A model generated the notes under the pieces. It had not been told where the DNA came from, did no database searches, and saw only the letters and a list, made by a program, of their open reading frames with translations. A DNA stretch of 64,000 nucleotides from Lentilactobacillus rapi DSM 19907 = JCM 15042 (GTDB lineage: Bacteria; Bacillota; Bacilli; Lactobacillales; Lactobacillaceae), in assembly GCF_001436255.1 (NCBI RefSeq), contig NZ_AZEI01000003.1:1-64000 (forward strand). Direction: 5' to 3'. A program made the position numbers and the translations under genes. Positions 34,398 through 45,538 of the stretch are shown here, in pieces (position 1 is the stretch's first letter; each line of letters starts with the position of its first letter).

Positions 34398-35147
34398 TTA
34401 TTCATAAAGTTTAGTTAAAAATTGACTTAAATCGCTTTCAAGCTGTTTATGAGCCTTATTAACGGTAATCATATGAGTTGCCCCAGGATATTCGTGGTAA
34501 CTGACTTGGGCATTCACAAGGCTGTCCCGCAGCAAAGACGCGCTACCCGGATTAACAATTTCGTCTGCTAACCCTTGGCCAATAAAGTAAGGCTGATGGA
34601 TTTCAGGCAAATGATCCGCTACTGTTGCAGTAAAATCAGCAATCCGCGTCAACATGTCATCAACATGATTCTCCAGCCATTCCAGCTTTGAATTCATTTC
34701 GGCCTCACTAATATGATACCTGATATAGTTGGCTTTTGCCATCCGCATAAAGGTATCATGAACACTAAATTGCCGTTTGCGAAGAATCGGCGACCCAAAT
34801 GAACCACCGCCGGTAAGATCAGGATCCATCTCAAGCGCTTTGGCAGCGAATGTTCCCCCAAGCGAGATCCCAAAAATGCTAATGTGTTGATATCCTTTAC
34901 TCTTTAGAAATGCAATTGCCGCTTGCGTATCCGCCCACCATTTTTCAGGAGATCCCTGCTGGAGAATATCCATAAAATCCGGTGTCATGTGCCCAGTGAA
35001 CAACGGGGCATAAACCGTGTAATTTTCACGCTCCAAATACCTGGCAAGCAAGCGAACATCAACCGGCCCGCTGGCAAATGCGTGAAGCAAAATTACTGCA
35101 TGAGGTCCATGCTCAAAGTAAAAAGATTTAATTGGTGTTTGCTGCAT
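34398..35147 (-). CDS. est: Carboxylesterase, Est30-like alpha/beta hydrolase
   Basis: A 249-residue alpha/beta hydrolase. The nucleophile elbow is GISLGG (Ser ~87); Asp lies in LADEIVNPGSA (~190) and His in PGATHMITVNKAH (~225), completing the triad. The HGFTGSP-like oxyanion stretch is LLHAFASGPVDVR (~16). It occupies the est position between secG and rnr usual in Firmicutes. The ATG at 35145-35147 is chosen for distance from AAAGGG; ATG at 35156 abuts the site. Physiological substrate unknown. Confidence 0.9.
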   Translation of the reverse strand: MQQTPIKSFYFEHGPHAVILLHAFASGPVDVRLLARYLERENYTVYAPLFTGHMTPDFMDILQQGSPEKWWADTQAAIAFLKSKGYQHISIFGISLGGTFAAKALEMDPDLTGGGSFGSPILRKRQFSVHDTFMRMAKANYIRYHISEAEMNSKLEWLENHVDDMLTRIADFTATVADHLPEIHQPYFIGQGLADEIVNPGSASLLRDSLVNAQVSYHEYPGATHMITVNKAHKQLESDLSQFLTKLYE

Positions 35148-35188
35148 CACAGTCATCCCTTTAATCTCACATTATCAATTATAATAAA

Positions 35189-35218
35189 AATCCTCCTGCA
35201 TTTAAACAGGAGGATTGA
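35189..35218 (-). terminator. Hairpin after secG
   Basis: AATCCTCCTG is exactly mirrored by CAGGAGGATT around an 8-base loop, then TTTTTATT on the minus strand. It separates secG from est, so est-rnr-smpB may depend on read-through or a second promoter. Confidence 0.75.
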
Positions 35219-35221
35219 ATA

Positions 35222-35458
35222 CTAATGCGATGATATCCAAACTAACGCCAGAGCTAAGACAAAGAAGATCACGCCTAAAACAACAGTTGTTTTTTGCATA
35301 AATGCTTCGAAACCACGTGGCTTCTGCTTGGCAAACAGATCATCGGCTCCACCAGTTAAGGCAGACATAGCATCGTTAGTTTTTGATGGTTGCATTAAAA
35401 CTGCGATTGTGATTAACACACAATCAATCAGTAACAATGTTAACAAGAAATTGTACAC
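35222..35458 (-). CDS. secG: Protein translocase subunit SecG
   Basis: Small subunit of the SecYEG channel. 78 residues with two membrane helices (residues ~2-20 and ~56-75) and the family loop LMQPSKTNDAMSALTGGADDLF (~22-43; typical LLQ..K...L.GGA..LF pattern). GTG start 12 bases after GGAGG. Confidence 0.95.
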   Translation of the reverse strand: MYNFLLTLLLIDCVLITIAVLMQPSKTNDAMSALTGGADDLFAKQKPRGFEAFMQKTTVVLGVIFFVLALALVWISSH

Positions 35459-35541
35459 TTTACAGCCTCCTACCGTTAAATCGGCTTAACACTACTCATA
35501 CTAAGTTAACACAAAATACGGAAATGCGCTACCTTTTAATG

Positions 35542-37080
35542 CTAAGTTTCTGTTGCGAGAGTAACTAATTGATGAGTTGTCATAACTTGATTGTGAGTGG
35601 AGACATTAATATATAAAGTATCCCCCCAGCGAATTAACGTATTTCCAGATGGTACAATTTCCAATCCGTTTCGTTGAATTTTAGTTAGCAGAGCGCCACG
35701 AGGCCATTTAATCTGGCGGACAGTCCGGCCATCCATTAGTGACCCGGCATACACCGGTTGAATAATTTGAGCAGTTTTTCCAAGATTCAACTGTTCTTTT
35801 ACTTTTAACAATTGCCGTAACATTGAATAATAAACTGGTTTGCCATCAAGCAAGTCAATCACAGCATAGGCCACTAATGATGCCACGGCAAGCCCTAGCA
35901 AATGTGACAACGTGCCAACCATCTCTGTTATCAGAAGGATTGCCGTGAATGGCGCCTTACTAATTGCCGCAAAGTAGCCCGCCATCCCCATAATGATGAA
36001 GGTTGAAAAATATAGCGGATCCAGCAGATGTAAGCTAACTAATACGTTGCCAACAATGGCGCCAATTAAGCCGCCCAAACATAGAATGGGCAAGAAAATT
36101 CCACCAGGAAGCCCACTCCCATAAGAAATCATTGAAAACACAAAACGAAGCACGAAAAAAAGAATCAATAGTAACGTCGAATAACCGGCAGCGTTGAGGT
36201 GCAAAATAATGTCACTGCCACCACCTAAGAGACGGGGGTAAGCCATTCCCATTGGGATAACCAAAATTAAAGGAATAATCCCATCGAAATACCAAGGCAG
36301 ATGCGTGTGAGCGTACCACTTACCGATCCTCAAGATAATAAATTGATATAATCGACCGAGGCCGCCTAGAATAACCCCTAACGCAAGCACCCAAACAAAA
36401 TATTTCAATGGTAACGGCGTACTACGCATGTATAAAACTGGTTTGAGACCAAAAACGTAGGCGGCAACCATATCAGAAGTAATGGCGGAAGTTAAAGAAA
36501 CAATCCAAATATTGGTTGAAAAATTGTGATAAATTTCTTCGAGGACAAACAATGTACTCGCAATTGGTGCATTAAACGCTGCACTTAATCCAGCGGCGGC
36601 ACCACTTGAAATAAGCACCTGACGATCAAATCCCACCTGTTTAAACAGTCTGGCGACCCCCTGACCAAGGGTTGATCCCAATTGAATGGACGGACCTTCA
36701 CGGCCAAGATAAAGACCACTACCAATGGCTAAGATTCCGCCGACAAATTTACGCCAGAGAATTGACCACCAATTATAGTCGATTTCTCCAAGCAACTGAC
36801 CTTCAACTTGAGGGATCCCGGAACCCTTGATATCTGGCTGTTGTTTTAAAAAAATACCAACAACGAGGCTAATGATTAAATTAATTGCTAAACAGGCCAG
36901 TAGCAAGTCGAGATGATGCAAAGAATTTGTATATAAATATCTCATAAAAACGAGGAGATGCTGAATGGACCAGCGGAACACCGAGACAATGGACCCGGCT
37001 AGTATCCCAATAATTATGCCGTTCCCAATTGCTTTTATTTGTGATAATTTATAACTTCCGTGAATTTGCACTGTCCTCAT
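35542..37080 (-). CDS. ClC-family chloride channel/transporter with TrkA-C domain
   Basis: A 512-residue ClC protein. The ion-path motifs are GSGIPQVEG (~90), GREGPSIQLGS (~127) and GSGLPGGIFLPI (~325). The gating glutamate of exchangers is present in GREGP. About 10-11 helices fill residues 15-420; a soluble TrkA-C-like domain covers ~430-505. It may exchange chloride for protons or carry fluoride, though the fluoride-type signatures are absent. The start at the ATG 37078-37080 is not certain since AAAGG abuts it. Confidence 0.9.
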   Translation of the reverse strand: MRTVQIHGSYKLSQIKAIGNGIIIGILAGSIVSVFRWSIQHLLVFMRYLYTNSLHHLDLLLACLAINLIISLVVGIFLKQQPDIKGSGIPQVEGQLLGEIDYNWWSILWRKFVGGILAIGSGLYLGREGPSIQLGSTLGQGVARLFKQVGFDRQVLISSGAAAGLSAAFNAPIASTLFVLEEIYHNFSTNIWIVSLTSAITSDMVAAYVFGLKPVLYMRSTPLPLKYFVWVLALGVILGGLGRLYQFIILRIGKWYAHTHLPWYFDGIIPLILVIPMGMAYPRLLGGGSDIILHLNAAGYSTLLLILFFVLRFVFSMISYGSGLPGGIFLPILCLGGLIGAIVGNVLVSLHLLDPLYFSTFIIMGMAGYFAAISKAPFTAILLITEMVGTLSHLLGLAVASLVAYAVIDLLDGKPVYYSMLRQLLKVKEQLNLGKTAQIIQPVYAGSLMDGRTVRQIKWPRGALLTKIQRNGLEIVPSGNTLIRWGDTLYINVSTHNQVMTTHQLVTLATET

Positions 37081-37109
37081 CCTTTAGTTAATATCTGCTA
37101 CTAATCATA

Positions 37110-38900
37110 TCATAATTGGCGGGCCCGTTTAAGAATCTTTTGGCCGGCTAACCCAATCAATAACAACCACCCAATAATTGCACTCTTGCCGACCGTTGCT
37201 TCGCCAGTTTGGGGAAGCTTGGATTGGGGCTCTTTATCGGCAAGGCTATGTGTTTTGGTATCACTATCTTGAGAGGCTTTGCTTGAATCAAACTTTTTTG
37301 CTGAATTGGGTTCTTCCGAATCTTTTTTTGCCGTAGTTACGACCGACTTATCAAAGCGGGCACCATCAGACCGATCTTTCTGGTAATGGAATTGAATGAC
37401 TTCTGGAAGTAAATTATCTACCTTAATCGTTTTCTCTTGATCTAAGGCGCCATAACCATCAATGGTAGTTGGTGAGACCGTCAAATCAGTTGCAAAATCC
37501 GCCGTAATTGCTCTGCTGGAAATTTCTTTGCCGTTCTCATCAATATTAACAACCTTAAAGGTAACCTTTTTCGGAAGATAATGCAGCGTGAAAGTGTTAG
37601 TCCTTTCGTCGTAGTTAGTGTGCTGCCAGCTGTAACCATAAAATTCGATATTGTCATTTAGCATGTTTTGCAACTCATTGTTAGAAACGGTCGCTGTTTT
37701 ATTAAATAGTTGATGCGAATGATTGTCGACGCCGATAAGATGAATGGTTTGGGTCCGAGCTGTGAGCGACGATTCTCTCTTGGTTGGCTTAGCAGTTAAC
37801 GGATTATTTTGTTTATTATTCAAATCGGCAGTTGCCTTCCCATCATCCCTCTTGGATGAGCTATCTTTTGAAGTTGTTACTTGAGTGGCACTGGGATTTG
37901 GAACCGATTGGTTTGAGTTATCGCTTTTTAGGTTATCCTTAATATTTGCTTGGGATTCCCCAGGCTTGCTCTGGCTGGTACCTTCAGTGGAAGTTGAATT
38001 TCGCTTCTCATTATTAGTTGCTGGCGTACCAGGTACTGATTTTTCTATTTGATTTGTTTTTGCATACACTTCTTCCTTTTTCTTTGAAGAATCACCCAAA
38101 TTCTTAGTGCCTTCCTCTCTTATCAATTTGTCTGGCGTGTTTGCCGCGGATTCTTTATCAGCTCCCACTGCCTTCTTCCCCTGATCGACCAGCCCCACAT
38201 CGGTTGTTGACAAATTCCCGATTCGTTTTATCTCAACCTTTTTTGATTCAACAGTAGTACTTACGGCGTCAGTCGCAACTTTACTATTCAATGGTTCAGA
38301 GACCTTAGAAGGTGTATTTACTTCTGTCTTGGCTTCATTACCAACCGCTACTGATTGAGGGGCTTTGGCATACTTTAAAAATACTGTTTTGCCATATTCC
38401 CCAATTTTACCTCGAAGTCTATCACGAACTTTCAGCTCGAAACCAGGAATAGCTACATCTGTGAGTTCGCCAATATTGAAAAATCCACCTACTGTTCCGT
38501 CATTGAGATGAAGTTCGTCTTTGAGTTCCCTATCATTAACATCCTCGAATCGCACAGTTACTTTTGCGGGCTTTCCAAAATAGTTAACATTTAATTCGTC
38601 AAATTCAGCACACTTAATATCGACTGGTCCTGGTTGAACTGTGTAGCCTCGAATCACGTCTGGCAGGTATCGAGTCCCTTTATTCAGATCCCAGTCAATC
38701 ACTGGTAGCGATTTGATTTCAACTGAATCAGTACCATCTGCATTTTTTGAATTAAGGATTTGATTCACTTTGAGATGAACAATCCCATTTGTGGGACAAC
38801 TTGCTTCCGTTGTGGTCACCGCTTTAACAACCACCTCTTGCTGCGCCAGAGACACCGCCATTCCAAACGTCACACACGATAATAATAGCCATTTTTTCAA
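37110..38900 (-). CDS. LPXTG cell-wall-anchored MucBP-domain protein
   Basis: A 596-residue surface protein. A short signal peptide (MKKWLLLSCVTFGMAVSLAQ) is followed by a region of unknown fold to ~180, a long Ser/Lys/Asp/Thr-rich unstructured stretch (~185-385), and one or two MucBP-like units (YSWQHTNYDERTNTFTLHYL; VTFKVVNIDENGKEI) to ~510. The end has LPQTGEATVG, a hydrophobic helix and basic tail, the sortase A anchoring signal. MucBP units are linked to mucin or host-surface binding. The TTG start at 38898-38900 is nine bases after GGAGG, which is caught in a hairpin. Confidence 0.92.
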   Translation of the reverse strand: MKKWLLLSCVTFGMAVSLAQQEVVVKAVTTTEASCPTNGIVHLKVNQILNSKNADGTDSVEIKSLPVIDWDLNKGTRYLPDVIRGYTVQPGPVDIKCAEFDELNVNYFGKPAKVTVRFEDVNDRELKDELHLNDGTVGGFFNIGELTDVAIPGFELKVRDRLRGKIGEYGKTVFLKYAKAPQSVAVGNEAKTEVNTPSKVSEPLNSKVATDAVSTTVESKKVEIKRIGNLSTTDVGLVDQGKKAVGADKESAANTPDKLIREEGTKNLGDSSKKKEEVYAKTNQIEKSVPGTPATNNEKRNSTSTEGTSQSKPGESQANIKDNLKSDNSNQSVPNPSATQVTTSKDSSSKRDDGKATADLNNKQNNPLTAKPTKRESSLTARTQTIHLIGVDNHSHQLFNKTATVSNNELQNMLNDNIEFYGYSWQHTNYDERTNTFTLHYLPKKVTFKVVNIDENGKEISSRAITADFATDLTVSPTTIDGYGALDQEKTIKVDNLLPEVIQFHYQKDRSDGARFDKSVVTTAKKDSEEPNSAKKFDSSKASQDSDTKTHSLADKEPQSKLPQTGEATVGKSAIIGWLLLIGLAGQKILKRARQL

Positions 38901-38909
38901 AATAAAAAA

Positions 38910-38952
38910 CCTCCATTTTCTGTATTCATAATTTAAATACGAAAAATGGGGG
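38910..38952 (-). promoter_or_regulatory. Leader hairpin covering the ribosome site of the LPXTG gene
   Basis: On the minus strand CCCCCATTTTTCGTATT pairs with AATACAGAAAATGGAGG, 15 of 17 pairs, around a nine-base loop. The right arm ends in the Shine-Dalgarno itself and is followed by TTTTTTATTTT. It can both terminate transcription and hide the ribosome site. Confidence 0.75.
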
Positions 38953-38967
38953 CTGTTTTATTTAAAA

Positions 38968-39002
38968 AAGAAACCAAAACTAGCATTATCTTGGACTTCT
39001 TT
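38968..39002 (-). terminator. Terminator of eno
   Basis: AAGAAGTCCAA pairs with TTGGTTTCTT and is followed by TTTT on the minus strand, about 15 bases after the eno stop. Confidence 0.7.
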
Positions 39003-39015
39003 TTAAGAGATTAAA

Positions 39016-40380
<1,365 letters not shown>

Positions 40381-40438
40381 TCACTTCAATTCTATTAGTT
40401 TAAAGCCCAAGTTTCAACAAAAATTACGACATTCGTGA

Positions 40439-41197
40439 CTATTTTTGTAAAAAGTTTGCAAGTTTCAAAAATGAGTCTGGTTTGAGGCTGGCACCACCGG
40501 CAAGGACGCCATCAATATCTCGCTGAGCAAGAATCTCGTCGGCATTCTCATCGTTCACACTACCACCATATAAGACGCGGACTTGATTGGCAATTTCGTC
40601 TGAATACAAGTCGGCAATCGTTTGCCGGATTAAGTAACAACCCTCTTCAGCCTCGCTGGTTGAAGCAGTTTTGCCACTCCCAATTGCCCAACTTGGTTCG
40701 TAAGCAATAATCATGGTTTGGGCCTGCTCTGCAGTGATCGCCTTCAGTGCATTGGTCACCTGGCTGACAACCCAAGAAATCCGATTGGTCGATTCCCGCC
40801 GACTCATCGTTTCATCACAACAAACGATCGGTGTCAATTCATTGCGAAACGCAGCGTGCACCTTTTTGTTAATGATGTCGTCCGTTTCGTTGAAATACTT
40901 GCGCCGTTCCGAATGGCCGATAATCACATGGGAAACGCCCATTTCATGCAGCGCTTTGGGACTGGTTTCACCGGTATAGGCCCCTTCATCTTCATAAAAG
41001 CAGTTTTCCGCGGCAACGATTAGCGCTGACCCCTTACTCTCTTTGAGCATGCTCTCCAAAAATAATGGCGAAGCAGCAATGCAAGTTTCAGTTACTTTGG
41101 GATCGGGAAGCTTGCCCTTGATATCCTGTAGAAATTGAACGGCCTCATCCACCGATAAGTTCATTTTCCAGTTACCGGCAATAAACGGAATTCTCAT
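40439..41197 (-). CDS. tpiA: Triosephosphate isomerase
   Basis: Interconverts glyceraldehyde-3-phosphate and dihydroxyacetone phosphate. 252 residues with AGNWKMN (Lys ~12), [11 protein letters not shown] (His ~96), the catalytic [11 protein letters not shown] (Glu ~169) and phosphate-binding [11 protein letters not shown] at 41195-41197 after AAAGGATGA. Lies between pgk and eno, with a terminator-like hairpin separating it from pgk. Confidence 0.98.
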   Translation of the reverse strand: MRIPFIAGNWKMNLSVDEAVQFLQDIKGKLPDPKVTETCIAASPLFLESMLKESKGSALIVAAENCFYEDEGAYTGETSPKALHEMGVSHVIIGHSERRKYFNETDDIINKKVHAAFRNELTPIVCCDETMSRRESTNRISWVVSQVTNALKAITAEQAQTMIIAYEPSWAIGSGKTASTSEAEEGCYLIRQTIADLYSDEIANQVRVLYGGSVNDENADEILAQRDIDGVLAGGASLKPDSFLKLANFLQK

Positions 41198-41283
41198 AAA
41201 CAATCATCCTTTACATTTTCGTCTTAATGCCATTGTAACCAAATCTAATTTCAAAAGCTACATTTTTACTATACCAATCAAAA

Positions 41284-41310
41284 AAAGGACCCACAAAAAG
41301 CAGGTCCTTA
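41284..41310 (-). terminator. Terminator of pgk
   Basis: AAGGACC pairs with GGTCCTT around a T-rich loop, then TTTTTT on the minus strand, just after pgk. Confidence 0.8.
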
Positions 41311-41315
41311 CAATC

Positions 41316-42530
41316 TTACTTGTTATCGATAGCAGCAATACCAGGAAGAGTTTTACCTTCAAGATATTGAAGTGAAGCACCACCACCGGTTGAGATGTGG
41401 GTCAGTTTCTCAGCAACGCCTAATTGCTTAACAGCAGCAGTTGAGTCACCACCACCAACAATTGTAGTTGCATCTGATAATGTTCCAAGGAATTTACCAA
41501 CATTCAAAGTGCCTTGGGCATAGTTAGGCATTTCAAAGACACCCATAGGGCCGTTCCAAACAACCGTCTTGGCATCCTTTAAGACATTTTCAAATTCTTC
41601 AACAGACTTAGGACCAATATCCAAAGCCATCCAGCCATCATCAATGTCGCCTTCAACGACCTTGTGTTCAGCATCATTGCTATAACTCTTGGCTACGATG
41701 TTGTCTGAAGGCAAAACGATCTTGTCGCCACCCTTTTCAAGGATGCTCTTAGCAACATCGATTTTATCTTTTTCAACAAGTGAATCACCAATTTTGATTC
41801 CTTTGGCTGCGTAGAACGTATAAGTCATTCCACCACCAATGATGATCTTGTCGGCCTTTTCAAGTAAGTTATCAATCACACCAATCTTGTCAGAAACCTT
41901 GGCACCACCTAAGATGGCAACAAATGGCCGCTTAGGATTGTTAACGGCTTCACCCAAGAATTGGATTTCTTTTTCCATTAAGAATCCGGCAGCAACTGGC
42001 TTACCTGATTTGTGCATGGCTTCAGCAATTCCGGCGTTTGAAGCATGTGAACGATGAGCAGTTCCAAAGGCATCATTAATGAATTCGTCAGCCAATGAAG
42101 CCCAGTACTCACCTAATTTAGGATCGTTGCCAGATTCACGCTTAACGTATTCGCCGTTAACGACGTCTTCATAACGGGTATTTTCAAACAACAAGACACT
42201 GCCATTGTCCATCTTGGCAATCGCATCTTCCAATTGTTTACCTTCAGTAACTGGCACGAAAATAACTGGCTTGTTGAGCAAGTTCGAAAGCCGTTCTGCT
42301 ACGGGACGTAGTGACAGTCCTGGCTTATCGTCTTCTTTTTTAATTCGACCTAAATGTGAGCAAAGAATTGCTTTGCCTTTGTGGTCTAAAACATACTTAA
42401 TTGTTGGTAATGCAGCTTGGATCCGGTTATCGTCGCCAATAACGCCGTCTTTGATCGGAACGTTAAAGTCAACCCGCATCAAGACTTTCTTTCCTTCAAG
42501 ATCCAAATCAGAAACTGTTAATTTTGCCAA
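41316..42530 (-). CDS. pgk: Phosphoglycerate kinase
   Basis: Makes ATP from 1,3-bisphosphoglycerate. 404 residues with [11 protein letters not shown] (~20), LCSHLGR (~57), [12 protein letters not shown] (~205) and C-terminal [13 protein letters not shown] (~365), [14 protein letters not shown]. The start is the TTG at 42528-42530, since GGAGG lies eight bases upstream and gives MAKLTVSDL; the upstream in-frame ATG at 42548 overlaps the site. Confidence 0.97.
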   Translation of the reverse strand: MAKLTVSDLDLEGKKVLMRVDFNVPIKDGVIGDDNRIQAALPTIKYVLDHKGKAILCSHLGRIKKEDDKPGLSLRPVAERLSNLLNKPVIFVPVTEGKQLEDAIAKMDNGSVLLFENTRYEDVVNGEYVKRESGNDPKLGEYWASLADEFINDAFGTAHRSHASNAGIAEAMHKSGKPVAAGFLMEKEIQFLGEAVNNPKRPFVAILGGAKVSDKIGVIDNLLEKADKIIIGGGMTYTFYAAKGIKIGDSLVEKDKIDVAKSILEKGGDKIVLPSDNIVAKSYSNDAEHKVVEGDIDDGWMALDIGPKSVEEFENVLKDAKTVVWNGPMGVFEMPNYAQGTLNVGKFLGTLSDATTIVGGGDSTAAVKQLGVAEKLTHISTGGGASLQYLEGKTLPGIAAIDNK

Positions 42531-42588
42531 TTTAGAAACCTCCCACACAAATATATTGTGATTTTAAATGCATACTTAGATAACAAAA

Positions 42589-42616
42589 GACGGAGAAGAA
42601 CCCCTCCTCCGCCGAT
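42589..42616 (-). terminator. Terminator of gap
   Basis: GGCGGAGGA pairs with TTCTCCGTC on the minus strand, followed by TTTTGTT, between gap and pgk. Confidence 0.75.
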
Positions 42617-42631
42617 TGCAATAATTAATTA

Positions 42632-43642
42632 TTAAAGTGAAGCAAACTTCAACAAGGTACGAACCATGTTGCAAGTGAAGCCCCATTCATTATCATACCA
42701 TGCAACGGTCTTAACAAGTTGGTTGTCACCAGCAGTTGTTACTTCAGTTTGAGTTGGGTCAAATACTGAACCATGATCGTCATCAATAATATCTGATGAA
42801 ACAATTTCATCTGCATTGTAACCAAATGCAGGGTTATCAGTTGTGTGCTTCTTCATTGCTTCGTTAACTTCGTCAGCAGTAACTTTCTTGTCAAGTACTG
42901 TTACTAATTCAGTCAATGAACCATCGATAACGGCAACCCGTTGTGCATGTCCCATAACTTTACCGTCAAGATCTGGGATAACCAAACCGATTGCTTTAGC
43001 AGCACCTGATGAATGAGGAATCGTGTTAGCACTAGCAGTACGGTTGTTACGACGTTTCTTAGTCTTAGGACCATCAAGGATTTGTTGTGATGCAGTAAAT
43101 GCATGAACAGTCGTCATAGTTCCGACCTTAACACCAAATTCTTTGTTCATGAAGTAAAGCATAGGTGCTAAACAGTTAGTGGTACATGAACCAGCAGAAA
43201 CGATCACATCGTTTGCGTTAAGAACATCCAAGTTAACACCTGGAACAACAGTCTTGATAGGACCAGCTGGTGCTGAGATCAAGACACGCTTTGCGCCGGC
43301 CTTGATATGAGCTTGTGATTTTTCTTCTGAGGTGTAAAAACCAGTACATTCAAGAACATAGTCAACGCCATCGTTAGGAACCCACTTAAGGTTAGAAGCA
43401 TCTTTTTCAGCGTAAACAGGGATTTCCTTGCCATCGACAACGATACCCTTATCAGTAGCTGAAACTTCACCAGGGAAACGACCATGGGTTGTATCATACT
43501 TCAATAAGTAAGCTAACATTGAAGGAGTAGTTAAATCATTGATAGCAACAACTTCAATTTCGCTGCTGTGTAATTCATGAATCCGTTTGAATGCCAAACG
43601 ACCAATTCGGCCAAAACCATTAATACCAATCTTTACAGTCAT
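42632..43642 (-). CDS. gap: Glyceraldehyde-3-phosphate dehydrogenase
   Basis: Oxidises glyceraldehyde-3-phosphate with NAD+. 336 residues with [17 protein letters not shown] at the start, catalytic [12 protein letters not shown] (Cys ~155), the sulfate/phosphate [12 protein letters not shown] (~175) and [14 protein letters not shown] at the end. The NAD-type Asp follows strand 2 (VVAINDLT). ATG after AGGAGG. Unlike many Firmicutes there is no cggR before it; tRNA-Arg lies upstream instead. Confidence 0.98.
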   Translation of the reverse strand: MTVKIGINGFGRIGRLAFKRIHELHSSEIEVVAINDLTTPSMLAYLLKYDTTHGRFPGEVSATDKGIVVDGKEIPVYAEKDASNLKWVPNDGVDYVLECTGFYTSEEKSQAHIKAGAKRVLISAPAGPIKTVVPGVNLDVLNANDVIVSAGSCTTNCLAPMLYFMNKEFGVKVGTMTTVHAFTASQQILDGPKTKKRRNNRTASANTIPHSSGAAKAIGLVIPDLDGKVMGHAQRVAVIDGSLTELVTVLDKKVTADEVNEAMKKHTTDNPAFGYNADEIVSSDIIDDDHGSVFDPTQTEVTTAGDNQLVKTVAWYDNEWGFTCNMVRTLLKFASL

Positions 43643-43698
43643 ACTAAGTTTTCCTCCTTTAGGAAATCAAGAAAATATTGTTAGATAGTACAAGGTTA

Positions 43699-43727
43699 AT
43701 CGTACCACTAAATGAAAACAAAGTCAG
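43699..43727 (-). promoter_or_regulatory. gap promoter
   Basis: Minus-strand -35 CTGACT (43722-43727), 17-base spacer, -10 TACGAT (43699-43704). It gives a leader of about 50 bases. No CggR-type operator is evident. Confidence 0.5.
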
Positions 43728-43867
43728 CACCCCTTGTGAAGTAGAATTCAAAGAGATGCATCGAGTAACCAGAATTTATTACCCAGATTTGAGTATAGCA
43801 GACCACGTAATAAATGCAATGGATTCAAATTTAGTAAACGTTTTCACGAAGAACTTTTTTATAATTC

Positions 43868-43896
43868 TTGAAATGCAACTCAATTTCTAGTATATT
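43868..43896 (+). promoter_or_regulatory. tRNA-Arg promoter
   Basis: -35 TTGAAA (43868-43873), 17-base spacer, -10 TATATT (43891-43896), ending 14 bases before the tRNA. Confidence 0.75.
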
Positions 43897-43909
43897 GGTA
43901 TAGTAAGTT

Positions 43910-43981
43910 GCGCTCGTAGTGTAATGGATCGCACGTAAGATTCCGGTTCTTGAAATGAGGGTTCGATTCCCCCCGAGCGCA
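43910..43981 (+). tRNA. tRNA-Arg(CCG)
   Basis: A 72-base cloverleaf: acceptor GCGCTCG/CGAGCGC, D-arm GTGT..GCAC, anticodon stem AAGA/TCTT with loop TTCCGGT (anticodon CCG, reading CGG), T-arm GAGGGTTCGATTCCCCC. No encoded CCA. Confidence 0.93.
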
Positions 43982-44006
43982 CTAGAGGTTATCACTTAAT
44001 TTAACT

Positions 44007-44055
44007 CAAAAGCACCATTTTGAAGGTCGAAACTACCTCCAAAATGGTGCTTTTG
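44007..44055. terminator. Bidirectional terminator
   Basis: CAAAAGCACCATTTTG at 44007-44022 is exactly mirrored at 44040-44055, with an inner AAGGT/ACCT. It serves tRNA-Arg and the convergent MFS gene. Confidence 0.88.
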
Positions 44056-44063
44056 TTTTGGGA

Positions 44064-45240
44064 TCATTCATTTTTGGTTTGACGGCGAACCCGATTCAAC
44101 AGCAACAATACTATCAAGGCGACAACGGTGAATACGCCCCCACTCAATCCAAGCCAGTTTAAACCAAAATGGGTCACGACCCCACCACCGGCTGCAGAAC
44201 CAACTGCGATACCAACATTATTAAAGATTGAAATCAAAGAGGATGCGAGAACCATCGATTGAGGATAATCCTGCTCAGCAACCGCCAGGTAAAACATCTG
44301 CATCGGCGAGTTGAGTAAATACATTGTCATTCCAAGAGAAAAGAGGCAGACCAGGCCGAGCCAAGGCATTGCAAACACAAAGCTTAATACCATTAGGGTG
44401 ACTGCCTGAATAACAAACACCCACTCCAATGGATTTCAATCCGTTGCCATTGGCTAGGCGCCCACTGAACTGGTTACTAAATAACGAAGCTAACCCAAAG
44501 ATAAACAGAAATGGCGTCACAAATGCATTTGGAAAATGTAACCCACCAGTTACAATCGGCCGCAAATAAGTATACACAACGTAAACGCCACCTAAATTTA
44601 ACACTGGCAATAAGATCCCCAGCAAGATCCGTTTATCTTTAAAAAGCTGAAGCTGATCCAGCAGCCCTGTTGTCGCTCCTTGGGTGAGGTCACTTGGTAG
44701 TGATAACGTGAACATGATTGCAATGATCACCGAGATTACCACAATCAGCCAGAACGCAACTCGCCAACCAACTTGGTCACTAATCCAAGTTCCGATTGGT
44801 ACGCCAAAAACTGAGGCAATACTGTAGCCCGAGAAAACCCAGGAAATCAACCAGGCGCGCTTTTGGAGTGGTGCAATCACGGCAGCAAACGTAATGGCAA
44901 TCGACACCATAATCCCCGCGACAACGGCATTTAATATTCGGGAAAGTGCCAGAAGAAAGTAGCTGGTAGCGACTGCAGTCAACACATTGGAGATAATAAA
45001 GATAATTAGCAGTCCCAACATCACCCGATTAAGTCGATGCTTCCCGACCAGCATTGACAGAACAGGCGTTGTAATTGCGTAGACAATGGCAAATAATGTG
45101 ACCAAAAATCCAATTGCTGAGATGCCCACGTGAAATGAGTTTGCAAGGTCGTTAATAATCCCGACGATAATAAACTCGCTCATCCCCAAAATAAAACCAA
45201 TGGAAATTAAAATAAAGCTTTGAACCTTAAATGTTTTCAT
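44064..45240 (-). pseudogene. MFS transporter (sugar efflux/AraJ-like) with a frameshift
   Basis: A 12-helix major facilitator of about 390 residues, split by a one-base shift near 44432-44436. The first part, from ATG at 45238-45240 after GAGGGAGG, shows MSEFIIVGIINDLA, the motif-A region SMLVGKHRLNRVM (~60) and GVPIGTWISDQVGWR (~140). At NGNGLKSI the frame changes and the second part continues as EWVFVIQAVTLMVLSF to a normal end. One extra base (or two missing) in AAATCCATTGGAG explains this. Closest general type is the DHA1 drug/sugar efflux group. Either a true pseudogene or a sequencing error. Confidence 0.85.
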
Positions 45241-45538
45241 ATGCCTCCCTCGCTTATTTCCAAAACAGAAATAACTTGCCATTTATCTCAATAATTCAAA
45301 CAGTAAAAATATTAGCACAGGTGCAATCCGCGTACAATAAGAAAAAGTGAGGAAGTTTCGTTTAACGTGACACTCGGTTACTTGAATAAACTAACGAAAT
45401 AATATGGACTCCCCTAAAGGCTCAGGGTTACAAAGCTTTCGATGATGTCGACATCAAAAAAGATCGGGTGGCTGATCCCGATCTAAAAGTTGTGTAGCTA
45501 TTTTTTCAATGATAGTCTAATCATCTACATCACGAAAA
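45241..45538. other. Intergenic stretch with a hairpin and possible gene remnants
   Basis: About 300 bases with no gene. A hairpin AGATCGGG/CCCGATCT lies at 45461-45484. The plus strand at about 45414-45493 reads as a 26-codon open stretch ending in DPDLKVV and a stop, without a start. On the minus strand, bases after the GNAT stop (45517-45540) read DFRDVDD and stop, like the VOC protein's end DFHDVND. These look like scars of lost genes. Confidence 0.4.

Noticed and set aside
43678-43890. 70-residue plus-strand frame between gap and tRNA-Arg
   Set aside because: It covers the gap promoter and the tRNA-Arg promoter, lacks a ribosome site and has no protein-like composition.
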